Below are positions 16,716-25,635 of a DNA stretch of 38,817 nucleotides, piece after piece. A program made the translations under genes and the position numbers. The notes below the pieces were generated by a model that was not told the origin of the DNA, did no database searches, and was given only the letters and a program-made list of their open reading frames with translations. The DNA is taken from the NCBI GenBank assembly GCA_001803395.1, contig MHBU01000030.1, positions 1 to 38,817 on the forward strand, given 5' to 3'. Positions within the stretch are counted from its first letter, which is position 1, and the number at the start of each line of letters is the position of its first letter. Source of the DNA: Methylotenera sp. RIFCSPLOWO2_02_FULL_45_14 (GTDB lineage: Bacteria; Pseudomonadota; Gammaproteobacteria; Burkholderiales; Methylophilaceae).

Positions 16716-18791
16716 CTATTTCACACGCATACCCAATTGTGCACCAGCATCAGGGCTTAAAATAAACGGACCGCCGCGTTCGTCGCTTGCAGCGAGGACC
16801 ATGCCTTCACTCAACCCAAACTTCATTTTACGTGGGGCTAAATTTGCCACCATCACGGTTAATCGTCCAACTAAAGTAGCTGGGTCATAAGCAAACTTAA
16901 TACCCGCAAACACTTGGCGTGGCTTTTCTTCGCCAATATCCAAGGTGAGTTTAAGCAGCTTTTCTGCCCCTTCTACATGTTCGGCATTTACAATTCTAGC
17001 GATACGTAAATCCACCTTAGTAAAATCATCAATACTGATGTACTCTGCTTCCGCTGCATCTGAGTTAGCTTCGCTCTGCTGATGCACTGCATGGCGTTGC
17101 TCCGAATGTGGTTGAGGTGCAGATGTAGCCGTTAAGTTTTCTTTGTTGGCTTCAGTCATCGCCTCTATCAGTTTAGGTTCAACACGCGTAATAAGATGCT
17201 CGTATGCGTTAATACGATGTTGAACGGCTAAAGAGGTATCCACATCTAACCAATCTAGCGAAGTGATATTTAAGAATTGCTCAATTTCACCTACTAATTT
17301 TGGCAATACGGGTTTTAAGTACAAAGTTAATAAGCGGAACATTTCAAGCGCATCTGAACATACTTGTTGCAATACGGCATCTTGCCCCTCTTGCTTGGCT
17401 ATGACCCATGGTGCGCTTGCAGCAACAAAGCCATTTGCCAAATCAGCTAAGCGCATAATTTCACGCAATGCCTTGCCATATTCACGCTCAGCATAGCTAT
17501 CAGCTAGTAATTGTGACGCGGCTTTTATTTCTACCACCACTGAGTTATTAGCAGATGGATTTAATTGTCCATCAAAACGTTTATTGATAAAACCTGCTGT
17601 TCTACTGGCAATATTGATGTATTTACCCACCAAATCACTATTCACGCGCGCAACAAAGTCTTCAAGGTTAAGATCAATATCTTCCATCGTGCTATTCAAT
17701 TTGGCCGCGTAGTAATAGCGTAAATACTCAGGGTTTTTAATATGATCTAAGTAGCTACGCGCGGTGATGAACGTGCCGCGTGATTTGCTCATTTTTTCAC
17801 CGTTCACGGTTAAAAAGCCGTGCGCAAAAATTTGCGTAGGTTTGCGGTGTCCTGAAAACTCAAGCGTTGCAGGCCAAAACAGCGCATGGAAATAAAGAAT
17901 ATCTTTGCCAATAAAGTGATAAAGCTCAGCTTTACTGTCTTTCGCCCAATATTCGTCAAAATCCAAACCCTTAGCTTGACAAATATTTTTGAAGCTGGCC
18001 ATGTAGCCTATAGGCGCATCAAGCCACACATAAAAATATTTGCCTGGCGCATCGGGAATTTCAAAGCCGAAATATGGCGCATCACGCGAGATATCCCAGT
18101 CATTCAAGCCATTTTCAAACCACTCGCCCATTTTGTTGGCAGCTTCGCCTTGCAATGTTCCTGAACGCGTCCAGTCTTTTAAAAATTGCTCACATTCAGA
18201 GAGCTTGAAGAAGTAATGTTCTGTCTCTTTGCGCACTGGTGCGGCACCAGAAACTGCTGAATATGCATTAATTAGCTCCGTTGGATTGTAAGTTGCCCCG
18301 CAAACTTCACAAGAGTCACCATACTGGTCTTTTGCATGGCATTTTGGACATTCGCCTTTAATGAAGCGATCCGGCAAGAACATGTTTTTAACCGGGTCAT
18401 AAAACTGTTCGATTGTTTTAGTAGCTATTTTCCCCGCAGCTTTGAGCTTTTTATAAATGCCTTGTGAGAGCTCTTTATTCTCTGGAGCATTAGTGGAATA
18501 GTAATTATCAAACTGCACTAAAAACTCTGCAAAATCAGCACTGTGTTCTTTATGCACATTAGCAATCAATGCTTCTGGCGTAATACCTTCTTTTTCCGCG
18601 CGCAACATAATTGGCGTACCATGCGTATCATCTGCACACACGTAATGCACAGTATGTCCCTGCATTTTTTGAAAACGCACCCAAATATCGGTTTGAATAT
18701 ATTCCACCAAATGGCCTAAGTGAATACTGCCGTTAGCATAAGGAAGTGCGGAGGTTACGAGAATTTTGCGAGGATTTTTTGCAGTTGCCAT
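16716..18791 (-). CDS. metG: Methionyl-tRNA synthetase
   Basis: The 691-residue class I aminoacyl-tRNA synthetase charges tRNA-Met. The HIGH motif is HLGH (24-27) after the [10 protein letters not shown] block. The four-cysteine zinc knuckle of the E. coli-type enzyme is C148, C151, C161, C164. KMSKS is at 333-337. The anticodon-binding helical domain follows, and the C-terminal EMAP-like tRNA-binding domain (about 588-691, [15 protein letters not shown]) gives dimerisation. The linker near 555-580 is Glu/His/Ser/Ala-rich. Divergent pairing with mrp is the same as in E. coli. Confidence 0.97.
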   Translation of the reverse strand: MATAKNPRKILVTSALPYANGSIHLGHLVEYIQTDIWVRFQKMQGHTVHYVCADDTHGTPIMLRAEKEGITPEALIANVHKEHSADFAEFLVQFDNYYSTNAPENKELSQGIYKKLKAAGKIATKTIEQFYDPVKNMFLPDRFIKGECPKCHAKDQYGDSCEVCGATYNPTELINAYSAVSGAAPVRKETEHYFFKLSECEQFLKDWTRSGTLQGEAANKMGEWFENGLNDWDISRDAPYFGFEIPDAPGKYFYVWLDAPIGYMASFKNICQAKGLDFDEYWAKDSKAELYHFIGKDILYFHALFWPATLEFSGHRKPTQIFAHGFLTVNGEKMSKSRGTFITARSYLDHIKNPEYLRYYYAAKLNSTMEDIDLNLEDFVARVNSDLVGKYINIASRTAGFINKRFDGQLNPSANNSVVVEIKAASQLLADSYAEREYGKALREIMRLADLANGFVAASAPWVIAKQEGQDAVLQQVCSDALEMFRLLTLYLKPVLPKLVGEIEQFLNITSLDWLDVDTSLAVQHRINAYEHLITRVEPKLIEAMTEANKENLTATSAPQPHSEQRHAVHQQSEANSDAAEAEYISIDDFTKVDLRIARIVNAEHVEGAEKLLKLTLDIGEEKPRQVFAGIKFAYDPATLVGRLTVMVANLAPRKMKFGLSEGMVLAASDERGGPFILSPDAGAQLGMRVK

Positions 18792-18822
18792 GAGATAAAT
18801 GGATCTATTAAGCTAAAACGCT

Positions 18823-18904
18823 ATTCTAACAAATGAGGCGTGCTTCACCCAGCTATGATTGATTGTTTTATTCATAATTGACCTGATTAATGCATTTTAA
18901 TCAG
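18823..18904. promoter_or_regulatory. metG/mrp divergent control region with a palindrome
   Basis: The 228-base gap holds CTGATTAA-TGCATT-TTAATCAG (18883-18904), an 8-bp perfect inverted repeat that could be an operator or a cruciform. A minus-strand extended -10 TGT-TAGAAT (complement of 18823-18831) could serve metG. No T-box or SAM riboswitch is recognised. Confidence 0.35.
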
Positions 18905-19019
18905 TCCACTTTTATAGAATATGCCCAAGCCATAACGACAATCAGTTAAAATACCTTATCTTTTTACTCAAGTTATTGAACTTGCTATCCAACTAATGAA
19001 TAAATCAGGAATTTATACC

Positions 19020-20108
19020 ATGGCAATTACAGAATTACTCATTCAAAGCACCTTAAAAATATGCACAGACCCCAATACTGGTAAAGACTTTGTGAGTAGC
19101 AAATCCGCTAGAAACATTAAGATTGACGGCAACGATGTCAGCGTAGATATTGTACTTGGCTACCCAGCTAAATCCGTGATGCCGGATATACAAAAGCTAG
19201 TGGCTGACACACTCACAACGTTAGCTGGCATCGGCAGAGTGACGGTAAATGTAAGTAACAAAATCGTTGCACATAAGGCGCAACAAGGCGTGACCTTACT
19301 GCCAAACGTAAAAAATATTATTGCTGTGGCTTCAGGTAAAGGCGGCGTAGGTAAATCAACCACCTCTGTCAATTTAGCACTCGCACTTGCGGCAGAAGGC
19401 GCGACCGTTGGCTTGTTGGATGCTGACATCTACGGCCCTAGCCAACCGCAAATGCTAGGCATTAGTGGCCGCCCTGAAAGCCTGGATGGTAAAAGCATGG
19501 AGCCGATGCTGGCGCATGGCATACAAGCGATGTCGATTGGGTTTTTAATCGATAATGATACGCCCATGGTGTGGCGCGGCCCAATGGTTACTGGGGCTTT
19601 AGAGCAATTATTGCGCGAAACAAAATGGCACGATTTAGACTATTTGATCATTGACTTACCACCAGGCACAGGTGATATTCAACTCACTCTCGCACAAAAA
19701 ATTCCTGTGACTGGTGCGATTATCGTGACTACGCCACAAGACATCGCACTACTAGATGCGCGTAAGGGATTGAAAATGTTTGAGAAAGTTAACATTCCGA
19801 TTCTAGGCATTGTTGAAAACATGAGTACGCATATATGCTCACAATGCGGCCATGAAGAGCATATTTTTGGTGCGGGTGGCGGCGAACTAATGGCTAAAGA
19901 CTATCAAGTTGATTTACTTGGTTCACTACCGTTAGACATTGGGATCCGCATGCAAGCGGATAGTGGAAAACCTACTGTAATCGCCAACCCTGACTCAAAA
20001 ATCGCCAGTATTTACAAAGAAATCGCGCGTAAAGCCGCCATTAAAATTGCCAATGCCAGCCTAGATCACAGCACCAAATTTCCAAATATCGTCATTCAAA
20101 ACACATAA
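19020..20108 (+). CDS. apbC: Iron-sulfur cluster carrier ATPase Mrp/ApbC
   Basis: This ParA/MinD-type P-loop ATPase binds and delivers [4Fe-4S] clusters. It has an N-terminal MIP18/DUF59-like domain (about 5-85), the deviant Walker A GKGGVGKST (106-114), DADIYGPSQP, DLPPGTGDIQ, and the cluster-binding C273-x-x-C276 (ICSQCGHEEH). I choose the ATG at 19020 (362 residues) because AGGA lies 9 bases before it. An in-frame ATG at 18996 would add 8 residues and has no ribosome site. It converges on pgl. Confidence 0.95.
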   Translation: MAITELLIQSTLKICTDPNTGKDFVSSKSARNIKIDGNDVSVDIVLGYPAKSVMPDIQKLVADTLTTLAGIGRVTVNVSNKIVAHKAQQGVTLLPNVKNIIAVASGKGGVGKSTTSVNLALALAAEGATVGLLDADIYGPSQPQMLGISGRPESLDGKSMEPMLAHGIQAMSIGFLIDNDTPMVWRGPMVTGALEQLLRETKWHDLDYLIIDLPPGTGDIQLTLAQKIPVTGAIIVTTPQDIALLDARKGLKMFEKVNIPILGIVENMSTHICSQCGHEEHIFGAGGGELMAKDYQVDLLGSLPLDIGIRMQADSGKPTVIANPDSKIASIYKEIARKAAIKIANASLDHSTKFPNIVIQNT

Positions 20109-20160
20109 GTGTTCACTAAAAATCAAGATGCGTGAGTTAATCGCCTCGCATTCTGATTAA

Positions 20161-20232
20161 GCCCAGATTTTCCATTAGGCAGATTTCCCTTCGACCAAGC
20201 TCGGGGAACACCGCCTAATGGAAAATCTGGGC
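20161..20232. repeat. Perfect 20-bp inverted repeat with 32-base loop between convergent genes
   Basis: Bases 20161-20180 are the exact reverse complement of 20213-20232. The loop contains a second partial stem (TTCCC/GGGAA with CGA/TCG inside) whose core CTTCGACCAAGCTCGG resembles a dispersed repeat core seen in many proteobacterial genomes. It lies between the mrp and pgl stops with no T-run on either side. It could be a MITE-like or REP-like element that also stops transcription or is cut by RNase III. Confidence 0.8.
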
Positions 20233-20242
20233 CAAGTATGAC

Positions 20243-20965
20243 TTAAAGTTCTACGCCAAAACAATACACATCCACACCACAGCTTGGTGCGATTAAAGTT
20301 GCTGGTATCGCCACGCCTTTGCGCCAATGATCTACCGCTTCTTGCTTACCAGCCCCAGTGACTATAAAAATCACCTCATGCGTATCATTGAGACGATTTT
20401 GGCTAATGGTAATACGGTCAGCTGGTGGCTTTGGTGAATTAAAAACGGGAACCGCATCTGCGCTGTTATCTACGTTTTGATTCGGGAACAGTGAAGCCGT
20501 ATGCCCATCTTCACCCAAACCTAAAATCACCATATCAAAAGTACGTACACCCGCCAGGATTTTAGCGTATGCTTTCGCACCTTCAATATTGCCTAGTTCT
20601 GCAGGAATATCATGAATTTGCTGTTGAGGAATCGCCACATGATTTAGCCACGCTTCGCGCGCCATTTTGCTGTTACGCTCAGGATGATCCACTGGTAAAC
20701 AGCGGTCGTCATTATAATAAATATGCCAATTTCCCCAGTCAGCTTGCTCTTTGACGAGTAACTGATACACGCTTTTTGGCGTGCTGCCACCAGCCAATAC
20801 CATTAAAAAGCTGCCATGTTGTTTAATCGCGTCATTGGCAGCTTGAAGAATGCGTTTTACGGTTGCTTGGTTAATTTCATCTTGCGAGTTAAAACTATGC
20901 CAGCGCGAGGTCTGGTTGTTGGCTAAAGTGAGTGATTTAACTTGAAGTGTTTGTGAGCTTTGCAT
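20243..20965 (-). CDS. pgl: 6-phosphogluconolactonase
   Basis: The 240-residue NagB/PGL-fold enzyme hydrolyses 6-phosphogluconolactone. The characteristic blocks are LAGGSTPKSVYQLL, YYNDDRCLPVDHPERNSKMA and MVILGLGEDGHTASLFP (the catalytic His region). In RuMP-cycle methylotrophs this step sits in the oxidative hexose-phosphate loop that oxidises formaldehyde carbon to CO2. It is transcribed away from zwf, its pathway neighbour, from a 111-base shared region. Confidence 0.95.
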   Translation of the reverse strand: MQSSQTLQVKSLTLANNQTSRWHSFNSQDEINQATVKRILQAANDAIKQHGSFLMVLAGGSTPKSVYQLLVKEQADWGNWHIYYNDDRCLPVDHPERNSKMAREAWLNHVAIPQQQIHDIPAELGNIEGAKAYAKILAGVRTFDMVILGLGEDGHTASLFPNQNVDNSADAVPVFNSPKPPADRITISQNRLNDTHEVIFIVTGAGKQEAVDHWRKGVAIPATLIAPSCGVDVYCFGVEL

Positions 20966-20987
20966 AAAACAGTCGTGCCTTTTTCGG

Positions 20988-20993
20988 TATAAT
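20988..20993 (+). promoter_or_regulatory. Candidate -10 box of zwf
   Basis: A perfect TATAAT sits 84 bases before the zwf ATG. No good -35 is seen at 16-18 bases. The minus-strand signal for pgl in the same gap is not clear. Confidence 0.35.
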
Positions 20994-21076
20994 TACAATA
21001 AATTTAATGACGCGCTATTTTAACGTAAAAGTAACCCCGAACTTTATAAAAAAACCTATTGAGAGAATTTGAAATC

Positions 21077-22582
21077 ATGGCCAAGAAAATAGACCCCTGT
21101 ACCCTCGTACTCTTTGGCGCGAGTGGTAATTTATCTCGTATCAAGCTCATGCCAGGTTTGTTTCGCCTAGATGCTGCAGGTCGCTTACCTGACCAAATGG
21201 CAATTCTTTCTGTAGGTCGTGGTGAAGTGTCGCGTGAAGCTTGGGCTGCAGACATCAAAGGTATGCTGGATGCCAAATTTAAAAATGGCTACGATGCAAA
21301 AGTGTTCGAACGTTTTATTGCACGTAACCATTACCAGGCAAACCCACCCAACGACCCTGATGCATACAAAAAATTGCAGGCCAAATTGTCGGATGAAAAA
21401 GTATTCCCACAAAACTTGGCGTATTTTTTATCAGTACGTCCAACTGATTTCGCACCGATTGTTGAGCAACTTGCAGGTGTAGGTCTAGTGGATGAAAGCA
21501 AATACTGGCGCCGTGTGCTGATTGAAAAACCATTTGGTACCGATTTACCAAGTGCGCAGACTTTGCAAGCTGAACTCACAAAATATCTAAAAGAAAGTCA
21601 AATCTACCGTATTGACCACTATTTAGGTAAATCTGCGTTACAGAATATAATGCTCACGCGTTTTGCCAACGCCATATTTGAGCCACTTTGGAACAACGAG
21701 CATATTGATCACGTACAAATTACTAACAATGAAATTTTAGGCGTGGGCGACCGCACAACCTTTTACGATGCAACTGGCGCGTTAAGAGATATGGTACAAA
21801 GCCACTTGTTACAGACCTTAGCTCTAGTGGCCATGGAAAAACCAAAAGACTTGAATCCCGACAGCATTCGTGCCGAAAAAGTCAAGCTTTTAGAGTCTAT
21901 CCGCCCTATTCCAATCAACGAACTGAGTAAGCATGCCTTCCGCGCGCAATACACTGCGGGACGTGTATGCGTCGCTGATGGCCATGGTGAAAACGTGCAT
22001 GGCTATTTGGAAGAGTTAGCCAAAGACGGTGTCACATCAAGTGTCACTGAAACTTACGCCGCATTGAAATTGTTTATTGATAACCCACGCTGGAAAGGTG
22101 TGCCATTCTATGTGCGTACCGCTAAACGGTTACATGAAGGTAATACTGCCATTTCTATCCGTTTCAAAAAAGCGCCGATGCAACTGGTAGAAGGTCAGCA
22201 TCAAAACTGGCTCACTTTGAACATTCAGCCACGCGAATGCATCAAAATGGAAATTGAATCAAAAATTCCAGGCTTGGATATTGCCACACGTACTTTGAGT
22301 ATTGATGGTCCACAACGCCAGTCAGGCGATGAAACCATTGATTCTTACGAATCACTGATGCTGAACCTGATGGAAGGTGACCCATCACTATACCTACATA
22401 TCAGCGAGGTTGAAGCACAATGGCGTTTAGTTGACCCGGTGGTTAAAGCATGGATTACAGATAAATCACCAGTGCATCAGTACAAAGCGGGTAGCCGCGA
22501 CCCTGAAGAATCACGCGTCATTTTTGAATCGCAAGATCAATTCTGGCGTTATAGCATTGAACTAGGTGGCGATAAGCACTAA
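21077..22582 (+). CDS. zwf: Glucose-6-phosphate 1-dehydrogenase
   Basis: The 501-residue enzyme oxidises glucose 6-phosphate to the lactone. Substrate site RIDHYLGK is at 178-185, and IEKPFG, VQITNNE and GVPFYVRTAKRL are family blocks. The dinucleotide motif is unusual: GASGNLSRIKL (14-24) where most relatives have GxxGDLxxRKL, so Asp18 is Asn and Arg22 is Ile while the Lys is kept. Arg48 in SVGRG aligns with the Arg that favours NADP. I choose the ATG at 21077, which has GAGAGA about 10 bases upstream; an in-frame TTG at 21059 overlaps that ribosome site. Confidence 0.95.
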   Translation: MAKKIDPCTLVLFGASGNLSRIKLMPGLFRLDAAGRLPDQMAILSVGRGEVSREAWAADIKGMLDAKFKNGYDAKVFERFIARNHYQANPPNDPDAYKKLQAKLSDEKVFPQNLAYFLSVRPTDFAPIVEQLAGVGLVDESKYWRRVLIEKPFGTDLPSAQTLQAELTKYLKESQIYRIDHYLGKSALQNIMLTRFANAIFEPLWNNEHIDHVQITNNEILGVGDRTTFYDATGALRDMVQSHLLQTLALVAMEKPKDLNPDSIRAEKVKLLESIRPIPINELSKHAFRAQYTAGRVCVADGHGENVHGYLEELAKDGVTSSVTETYAALKLFIDNPRWKGVPFYVRTAKRLHEGNTAISIRFKKAPMQLVEGQHQNWLTLNIQPRECIKMEIESKIPGLDIATRTLSIDGPQRQSGDETIDSYESLMLNLMEGDPSLYLHISEVEAQWRLVDPVVKAWITDKSPVHQYKAGSRDPEESRVIFESQDQFWRYSIELGGDKH

Positions 22583-22611
22583 TTGATTCGGTAATTTTGA
22601 TTTAATAATTC

Positions 22612-22678
22612 TTAACGCAATTAACATATGCACTTTATAATGCTCAACTTAAACCAAGGTGTGCATTTTAGAGTGCAT
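22612..22678 (+). promoter_or_regulatory. dcd promoter with an overlapping inverted repeat
   Basis: TTAACG (22612-22617), 18 bases, TATAAT (22636-22641) is a good sigma-70 promoter. The -10 lies inside the left arm of a 16-position inverted repeat (22628-22643 with 22663-22678: ATGCACT/AGTGCAT and AATGC/GCATT outer and inner blocks, one mismatch and one G-T). The right arm lies past the expected start of transcription, so a DNA operator is more likely than an RNA hairpin. Confidence 0.5.
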
Positions 22679-22714
22679 TATTCTTTATTTTTAGAGTACT
22701 TTTAGAGCATATAC

Positions 22715-23290
22715 ATGAGCATAAAATCAGACAAGTGGATACGCCGTATGGCAGAACAACACGGCATGATAGAACCGTTTGAACCTAATCAAGTGAAAAT
22801 GTCACCCGATGGACAGCGCATGGTTTCTTACGGCACATCGAGCTATGGTTACGACATTCGCTGCTCTAAAGAATTTAAATTGTTCACTAACATCAATAGC
22901 ACCATTGTTGACCCCAAAAACTTTGACCCTAACTCATTTGTTGAAGTAAATGCTGATTACTGCATTATTCCACCCAATTCATTTGCACTTGCCCGCACTG
23001 TGGAATACTTCCGCATTCCACGTAATGTGTTGACTATCTGCTTAGGTAAATCCACCTACGCGCGCTGCGGCATCATCGTTAATGTCACCCCATTTGAACC
23101 AGAGTGGGAAGGTTATGTCACATTAGAGTTCAGCAACACTACACCACTACCTGCTAAAATTTACGCCAATGAAGGCTGTGCACAAGTGCTGTTCTTTGAA
23201 GCTGACGCAGATGATGTTTGCGAAACCAGCTATAAAGATCGTGGCGGTAAATATCAGGGGCAAGTCGGCGTGACATTGCCTAAAATCTAG
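22715..23290 (+). CDS. dcd: dCTP deaminase
   Basis: The 191-residue trimeric dUTPase-fold enzyme deaminates dCTP to dUTP, feeding dTMP synthesis by ThyA. Family blocks are [13 protein letters not shown] near residue 38-50, [18 protein letters not shown], the catalytic Glu region ([36 protein letters not shown]) and [14 protein letters not shown]. Length matches the family (188-193). In many betaproteobacteria dcd follows mrp directly; here pgl-zwf lie between. Confidence 0.95.
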   Translation: MSIKSDKWIRRMAEQHGMIEPFEPNQVKMSPDGQRMVSYGTSSYGYDIRCSKEFKLFTNINSTIVDPKNFDPNSFVEVNADYCIIPPNSFALARTVEYFRIPRNVLTICLGKSTYARCGIIVNVTPFEPEWEGYVTLEFSNTTPLPAKIYANEGCAQVLFFEADADDVCETSYKDRGGKYQGQVGVTLPKI

Positions 23291-23374
23291 TCAATAGCTG
23301 GTAGTCATCAATCGTTAGTTAAACTTGCTTCAACTAGCCACTAACTACCCACTAACGACCACCAACCAACAACT

Positions 23375-23386
23375 CTCCTTTAGGAG
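23375..23386 (+). promoter_or_regulatory. Hairpin covering the ribosome binding site of the decarboxylase gene
   Basis: CTCC-TTTA-GGAG is a perfect palindrome whose right arm GGAG is the Shine-Dalgarno sequence, 5 bases before the ATG. In RNA the ribosome site could pair with the left arm (4 bp, weak). Upstream, 23335-23370 contains imperfect CCACTAAC/CCAACC repeats. Confidence 0.35.
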
Positions 23387-23391
23387 TAAAA

Positions 23392-25632
23392 ATGAAATTC
23401 CGCTTCCCTGTCATTATTATCGACGAAGACTTCCGCTCTGAGAACTCCTCGGGTTTAGGTATCCGCGTACTTGCCAAAGCCATTGAAGATGAAGGTACTG
23501 AGGTGCTCGGTGTCACTAGCTATGGTGACCTCACCTCGTTTGCGCAACAGCAAAGTCGCGCCTCAGCATTTATTCTTTCCATTGACGATAACGAATTTAT
23601 TGAAGAGAAACCTGAGGCCATTGAGCAATTGCGAAAATTTGTGACTGAAATTCGTCACCGTAACGAAGAAATTCCTATTTTCTTGTATGGCGAAACGCGT
23701 ACTTCGCGCCACATTCCAAACGATGTGTTGCGCGAGTTACACGGCTTTATTCACATGAATGAAGACACACCGGAGTTTGTAGCGCGCCTGATTATTCGCG
23801 AAGCCAGGGCCTATTTAGACAGCCTGCCACCGCCGTTTTTTAAAGCACTCACCCACTATGCTGCCGATGGGTCCTACTCTTGGCATTGCCCTGGTCACTC
23901 TGGTGGCGTTGCTTTTTTAAAGTCGCCTGTCGGGCAAATGTTCCACCAGTTCTTTGGTGAAAACATGTTGCGTGCAGATGTATGTAATGCGGTAGATGAG
24001 CTTGGTCAATTACTTGACCATACTGGTCCGGTTGCGGCTTCTGAGCGCAATGCAGCGCGCATTTACAACTGTGACCATCTGTACTTTGTAACTAATGGCA
24101 CTTCTACTTCCAACAAAATTGTGTGGAACTCAACAGTAGCACCAGGCGATGTCGTAGTCGTGGACCGTAATTGTCATAAATCTGTGTTGCACGCCATCAT
24201 CATGACAGGCGCAATTCCTGTATTTTTGATGCCGACACGCAACCATTTCGGTATTATTGGACCGATTCCAAAAAGTGAATTTGCCTGGGAAAATATTCAA
24301 AAGAAAATTGAGCGCAACCCGTTTGCCACTGATAAAAATGCAAAACCGCGCGTGCTGACCATTACGCAATCCACCTACGATGGCGTGCTATATAACGTAG
24401 AAGAAATCAAAGAAATGTTGGACGGTAAAATCGACACCTTACACTTTGATGAAGCTTGGTTACCACATGCCACGTTCCATGACTTTTATGGTGATTATCA
24501 TGCCATTGGCGCAGACCGTCCACGCTGTAAAGAAAGCATGGTGTTCTCTACGCAATCTACGCATAAATTGCTTGCTGGCTTAAGCCAAGCCTCACAAATT
24601 TTGGTGCAAAATGCTGAAGATATTCAACTTGACCGTGATGTGTTCAACGAAGCCTACTTGATGCACACTTCAACCAGCCCACAATACTCTATTATCGCCA
24701 GCTGCGATGTAGCAGCGGCCATGATGGAGGCTCCAGGCGGCACGGCATTAGTAGAAGAATCGATTATGGAGGCGCTAGACTTCCGCCGTGCAATGCGTAA
24801 GGTGGACGAAGAATGGGGTGCCGACTGGTGGTTTAAAGTTTGGGGGCCGAATGACCTCTCAGAAGAAGGCATTGAAGAGCGCGAAGCGTGGATGCTAAAA
24901 GCCAATGAAAGCTGGCACGGTTTTGGCAATCTAGCAGAAGGCTTTAACATGCTGGATCCAATTAAAGCCACCATTATTACGCCTGGCTTGGATATTCATG
25001 GTGACTTCTCTGAGGAGTTTGGTATTCCAGCCGCGATTGTCACCAAATATCTGGCTGAACATGGTGTGATTGTTGAAAAAACAGGCTTGTACTCATTCTT
25101 TATTATGTTCACCATCGGCATTACCAAAGGTCGCTGGAACACCATGGTGGCAGCTTTACAACAATTTAAAGATGATTACGACAAAAACCAGCCACTGTGG
25201 AAAGTGCTGCCAGAATTTGTACAAAAACATCCACGCTATGAGCGTATGGGTTTACGCGATTTGTGCACACAAATTCATGAAGTGTATAAAGCCAATGATG
25301 TGGCGCGTTTAACCACAGAAATGTATCTGTCAGACATGGTGCCAGCGATGAAACCTACCGATGCATTTGCTAAAATGGCACATCGCAAGATAGACCGCGT
25401 GCCGATTGACGAACTTGAAGGACGCATCACTGCTGTACTGTTGACGCCTTACCCACCAGGCATCCCACTACTGATTCCGGGTGAACAGTTCAATAAAATT
25501 ATCGTTAACTATTTGAAATTTGCTCGCGAGTTTAACGAACGTTTTCCGGGTTTTGAAACCGATGTGCATGGCCTGGTAAAACAAGTTGTGGATAGTAAGG
25601 CTGTGTACTATGTGGATTGTGTGGAGCAATAA
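23392..25632 (+). CDS. Orn/Lys/Arg decarboxylase (PLP fold-type I, LdcA/CadA/AdiA family)
   Basis: The 746-residue enzyme has an N-terminal receiver-like wing domain (1-130), a PLP-binding core with SWHCPGHSGGVA, the cofactor Lys392 in STQSTHKLLAGLSQASQ, DEAW before it, and a C-terminal domain (about 590-746). It decarboxylates a basic amino acid to a diamine (cadaverine, agmatine or putrescine). The long YSWH..PGH.GG, KSPVG and FHQFFGEN block is very like Pseudomonas LdcA as I remember it, but substrate choice within the family cannot be fixed by eye. Polyamine synthesis is the likely role. It converges on folA with only 3 bases between the stops. Confidence 0.9.
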   Translation: MKFRFPVIIIDEDFRSENSSGLGIRVLAKAIEDEGTEVLGVTSYGDLTSFAQQQSRASAFILSIDDNEFIEEKPEAIEQLRKFVTEIRHRNEEIPIFLYGETRTSRHIPNDVLRELHGFIHMNEDTPEFVARLIIREARAYLDSLPPPFFKALTHYAADGSYSWHCPGHSGGVAFLKSPVGQMFHQFFGENMLRADVCNAVDELGQLLDHTGPVAASERNAARIYNCDHLYFVTNGTSTSNKIVWNSTVAPGDVVVVDRNCHKSVLHAIIMTGAIPVFLMPTRNHFGIIGPIPKSEFAWENIQKKIERNPFATDKNAKPRVLTITQSTYDGVLYNVEEIKEMLDGKIDTLHFDEAWLPHATFHDFYGDYHAIGADRPRCKESMVFSTQSTHKLLAGLSQASQILVQNAEDIQLDRDVFNEAYLMHTSTSPQYSIIASCDVAAAMMEAPGGTALVEESIMEALDFRRAMRKVDEEWGADWWFKVWGPNDLSEEGIEEREAWMLKANESWHGFGNLAEGFNMLDPIKATIITPGLDIHGDFSEEFGIPAAIVTKYLAEHGVIVEKTGLYSFFIMFTIGITKGRWNTMVAALQQFKDDYDKNQPLWKVLPEFVQKHPRYERMGLRDLCTQIHEVYKANDVARLTTEMYLSDMVPAMKPTDAFAKMAHRKIDRVPIDELEGRITAVLLTPYPPGIPLLIPGEQFNKIIVNYLKFAREFNERFPGFETDVHGLVKQVVDSKAVYYVDCVEQ

Positions 25633-25635
25633 CGG

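Noticed and set aside
18996-19019. Earlier ATG for mrp
   Set aside because: It has no ribosome site, while AGGA precedes the ATG at 19020.
21059-21076. TTG start for zwf
   Set aside because: The TTG overlaps the ribosome site used by the ATG at 21077.
23335-23370. CCACTAAC-type repeats as a CRISPR or iteron array
   Set aside because: Units are short, imperfect and only a few in number, with no spacers and no replication gene nearby.
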